Source: Mucilaginibacter sp. OK283
GTDB taxonomy: Bacteria; Bacteroidota; Bacteroidia; Sphingobacteriales; Sphingobacteriaceae
Assembly: GCF_900110415.1 (NCBI RefSeq)
Contig: NZ_FODR01000012.1
Coordinates: forward strand, 124,001 to 188,000
Length of the DNA stretch: 64,000 nt
Direction: 5' to 3'
The translations under genes and the position numbers were made by a program. This document shows, piece after piece, positions 62,374 to 64,000 of the stretch. The notes beneath the pieces are model-generated. The model was not told the DNA's origin. It made no database searches and saw only the letters and a list, made by a program, of their open reading frames with translations. The stretch's first letter is position 1, and each line of letters opens with the position of its first letter.

Positions 62374-62477
62374 TACTTAAAATGAATCAGCCCGAATAAC
62401 AATCAAACACCAAGGAATTCCAAGAATTACCAAATGATTTAAATCAGCAACACACATTATTTTGAGTTTGGATTTTT

Positions 62478-63581
62478 TTAACATCCTTTATTTGGTACGG
62501 CATAAATCACGTTGCCCGAAACTGATAAATTGAAACCATAATTTTCTATAACAGGAAGTAACAGTTTTTTCCATGTTTTGCCCATGTCAGCTGACCGGAA
62601 TATACCATCTGAGCGGCCGCATATTAAATATTTACCCATTTGTTTAATTGATAAAATATCCGATGAAGATTTAAGTAAGCCTATCTGTTTCATTAATAAA
62701 CTACTCCAGGAAGGTTGAAGTTCTTCGCCTATGGCATTCCAGGTTTTTCCGCTATCCAGTGAAATGTGTAAGCTGTTTGTTTGGGTTATTGTATTGTATA
62801 CTATAGCGGCAAATCCTCCGTCTATACGTTCTACAGCGATGCCAGCACCCCCTTCACTAATCACACTATCCCAGTTTTCACCATCATCGGTCGATCTTAA
62901 TATTCCATCTTTGCTGGTAGACAGAAGTACACCGTTTGACTCTGCCAATTTCATTCTACCGTCTCCAACATGCACTCGTTTCCAGGTTTTTCCACTGTTA
63001 GTAGATCTAAAAAGGCAGTTGTTGGAGCCAATGAAAACTGTGCCTCCGGCAGTTTCAAAAACGGAGCGTACTTCTCTCTCTTTATAATTCTTGTACATCC
63101 AATCTATCGTTCTGTCTATGTGTACGGCTTGGTCTTGAAAATTCGTGTACATAGGCGACCATTTATTCGTTCCGTTTATTTTTTGTAGAAATTGCCCCCT
63201 GAAATCATACGCAAGTATCCCATTTTTGCCAGGGGCAATGTTACGTTGTGTACCCGGGAAAATTTCTTTTGTCCAAAAAGGAGTTGTGGAATTTGGTTCA
63301 CTGTGATAAACCCCATTTCCGGCACGTAAGTATAGCCCACGGTCATTTGCAAATAAACCATCTCTCCATACACCTTCTCTCTGCAAATTTTCAGGCAGCC
63401 CTTCGCTAATGTCCTGCCATGTTTGCCCGCCATCGGCAGATTTAAAAATGATGTTGACAATAGCCGATGATTTGCCTTCTTTTATTGATTTCTTTTTTGC
63501 TACCTTTTCTTTTAGCACAAAAGAATTTAGTAGAAATAATACCAGGAAGATAGCCGGAACAAATACAATTAATCTTTTCAT
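62478..63581 (-). CDS. BNR/Asp-box beta-propeller protein
   Basis: This 367-residue protein has an N-terminal signal-anchor (VFVPAIFLVLFLLNSFVL). Five Asp-box motifs follow (SADGGQTW, STNSGKTW, STDDGENW, SLDSGKTW, SADMGKTW) spread through the sequence. This is the pattern of sialidase/sortilin/Ycf48-like beta-propellers. No sialidase catalytic triad can be seen, so it is more likely a binding or assembly protein. Periplasmic or membrane anchored. Monocistronic. Confidence 0.78.
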   Translation of the reverse strand: MKRLIVFVPAIFLVLFLLNSFVLKEKVAKKKSIKEGKSSAIVNIIFKSADGGQTWQDISEGLPENLQREGVWRDGLFANDRGLYLRAGNGVYHSEPNSTTPFWTKEIFPGTQRNIAPGKNGILAYDFRGQFLQKINGTNKWSPMYTNFQDQAVHIDRTIDWMYKNYKEREVRSVFETAGGTVFIGSNNCLFRSTNSGKTWKRVHVGDGRMKLAESNGVLLSTSKDGILRSTDDGENWDSVISEGGAGIAVERIDGGFAAIVYNTITQTNSLHISLDSGKTWNAIGEELQPSWSSLLMKQIGLLKSSSDILSIKQMGKYLICGRSDGIFRSADMGKTWKKLLLPVIENYGFNLSVSGNVIYAVPNKGC

Positions 63582-64000
63582 TTTTTAAAATTTTAAGTAA
63601 AACAAATGTTTCATCATCTATTTTATGATCCTATCAGAATTGATGCAGCAAAATTACTTTGATATATTTCGGCGCGGGGAATTTGGATTGTAAATAAAAG
63701 TGTAAACTTTGTAAATAAAAACCTGAAACTATGCTTGATACCCGAAATCTCCTCACCCAGAAGAGCAAATATCTGTGTGGATTTATATTACTCTCACTTA
63801 TATCTGTAGTCTGCGCGGCATTCAGCATCACCGGCGCCAAATAGTAATGCAAAACACATTTCTAAAAGCTTACTCCAACAGAAGCATAATGTTATTATGA
63901 GAGATAGATAACTTGCCCTTATTTACCAACTATTAGTATATTAATGGTAAGATTTTTTTTATTCTCAAACCTACAAAAGTCACTGCCCGATGATAATAAA
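63582..64000. other. Right-edge region without a supported gene
   Basis: About 420 bp up to the window edge. A 37-codon plus-strand frame (63731-63844, MLDTRNLLTQKSKYLCGFIL...) has one hydrophobic stretch but no supporting context, and a 72-codon minus frame overlaps it. I cannot name either. Confidence 0.4.

Noticed and set aside
63731..63844. 37-codon frame with one hydrophobic stretch at the right edge
   Set aside because: No promoter, no neighbours and no similarity; an overlapping antisense frame is equally plausible.
1..64000. tRNA, rRNA, CRISPR arrays, transposases and integrases
   Set aside because: Looked for typical sequence blocks and repeat-spacer patterns on both strands and found none; an exhaustive covariance-model scan was not possible.

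Overview
The window looks like a chromosomal segment of a Bacteroidota member of the family Sphingobacteriaceae, most like Mucilaginibacter or Pedobacter. The support is the gene content: a T9SS type-B sorting tail on a giant secreted protein, a lone FtsX/MacB-type permease, an ECF sigma/anti-sigma operon, LytTR regulation, a mutL-rhomboid-rhomboid-endonuclease run and DUF2911 proteins. There are also TAnnTTTG-type promoter elements. This assignment rests on family knowledge, not on a database search. I see no tRNA, rRNA, CRISPR array, transposase or integrase.

Layout. 1-2230: the end of a DUF4272 protein, a secreted metallo-beta-lactamase-fold hydrolase and a PAS-domain protein. 2230-6330: an accessory pocket with a candidate small RNA, a GC-rich RecA-like ATPase of foreign appearance, a membrane acyltransferase, a DUF1059 protein and several repeats (15-bp tandem repeats, a 41-bp direct repeat, a 217-bp nested palindrome and a perfect 50-bp palindrome). 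6430-10213: two Crp/Fnr regulators, a quinone-oxidoreductase/esterase pair and a lipoprotein. 10470-18715: a tight four-gene operon (GT2-DUF2062; an MMPL exporter fused to an acyltransferase and a methyltransferase; an FAD oxidoreductase; a C45 acyltransferase) that probably builds and moves an acylated lipid or pigment-like product. 18826-24165: a 1779-residue secreted beta-propeller/Ig-like protein with a 606-bp tandem repeat.

24465-33465 holds two secreted proteins, cysS and the mutL-rhomboid-rhomboid-endonuclease-epimerase run. 33688-43825 holds an amidohydrolase/serine-hydrolase pair, a polysaccharide deacetylase-like protein, a sodium:solute symporter preceded by two tiny membrane proteins (one only 42 residues), a DUF2911 protein, an RlmI-type methyltransferase and TerC. 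43910-46450 is an ECF sigma/anti-sigma/secreted-protein operon with a well-spaced ECF-type promoter. 46805-46886 is the second copy of the candidate small RNA. 47252-51646 holds an alpha-amylase and the exonuclease-ligase pair of the ligase-associated repair set. 52020-58148 holds a MaoC hydratase, a cupin, an AraC regulator, a TPR protein, a LytS/LytTR system and a second DUF2911 protein. 58323-59532 is a polynucleotide-kinase-like/Thg1-like pair that looks like an RNA end-repair unit. The window ends with an FtsX permease and a BNR-repeat protein.

Three things stand out: (i) a candidate structured RNA in two copies on opposite strands, with an identical 16-nt linker and compensatory stem changes; (ii) the kinase-Thg1-like RNA repair operon; (iii) several families of intergenic inverted repeats, some of which have become the C-terminal codons of neighbouring genes (TerC and the DNA exonuclease).
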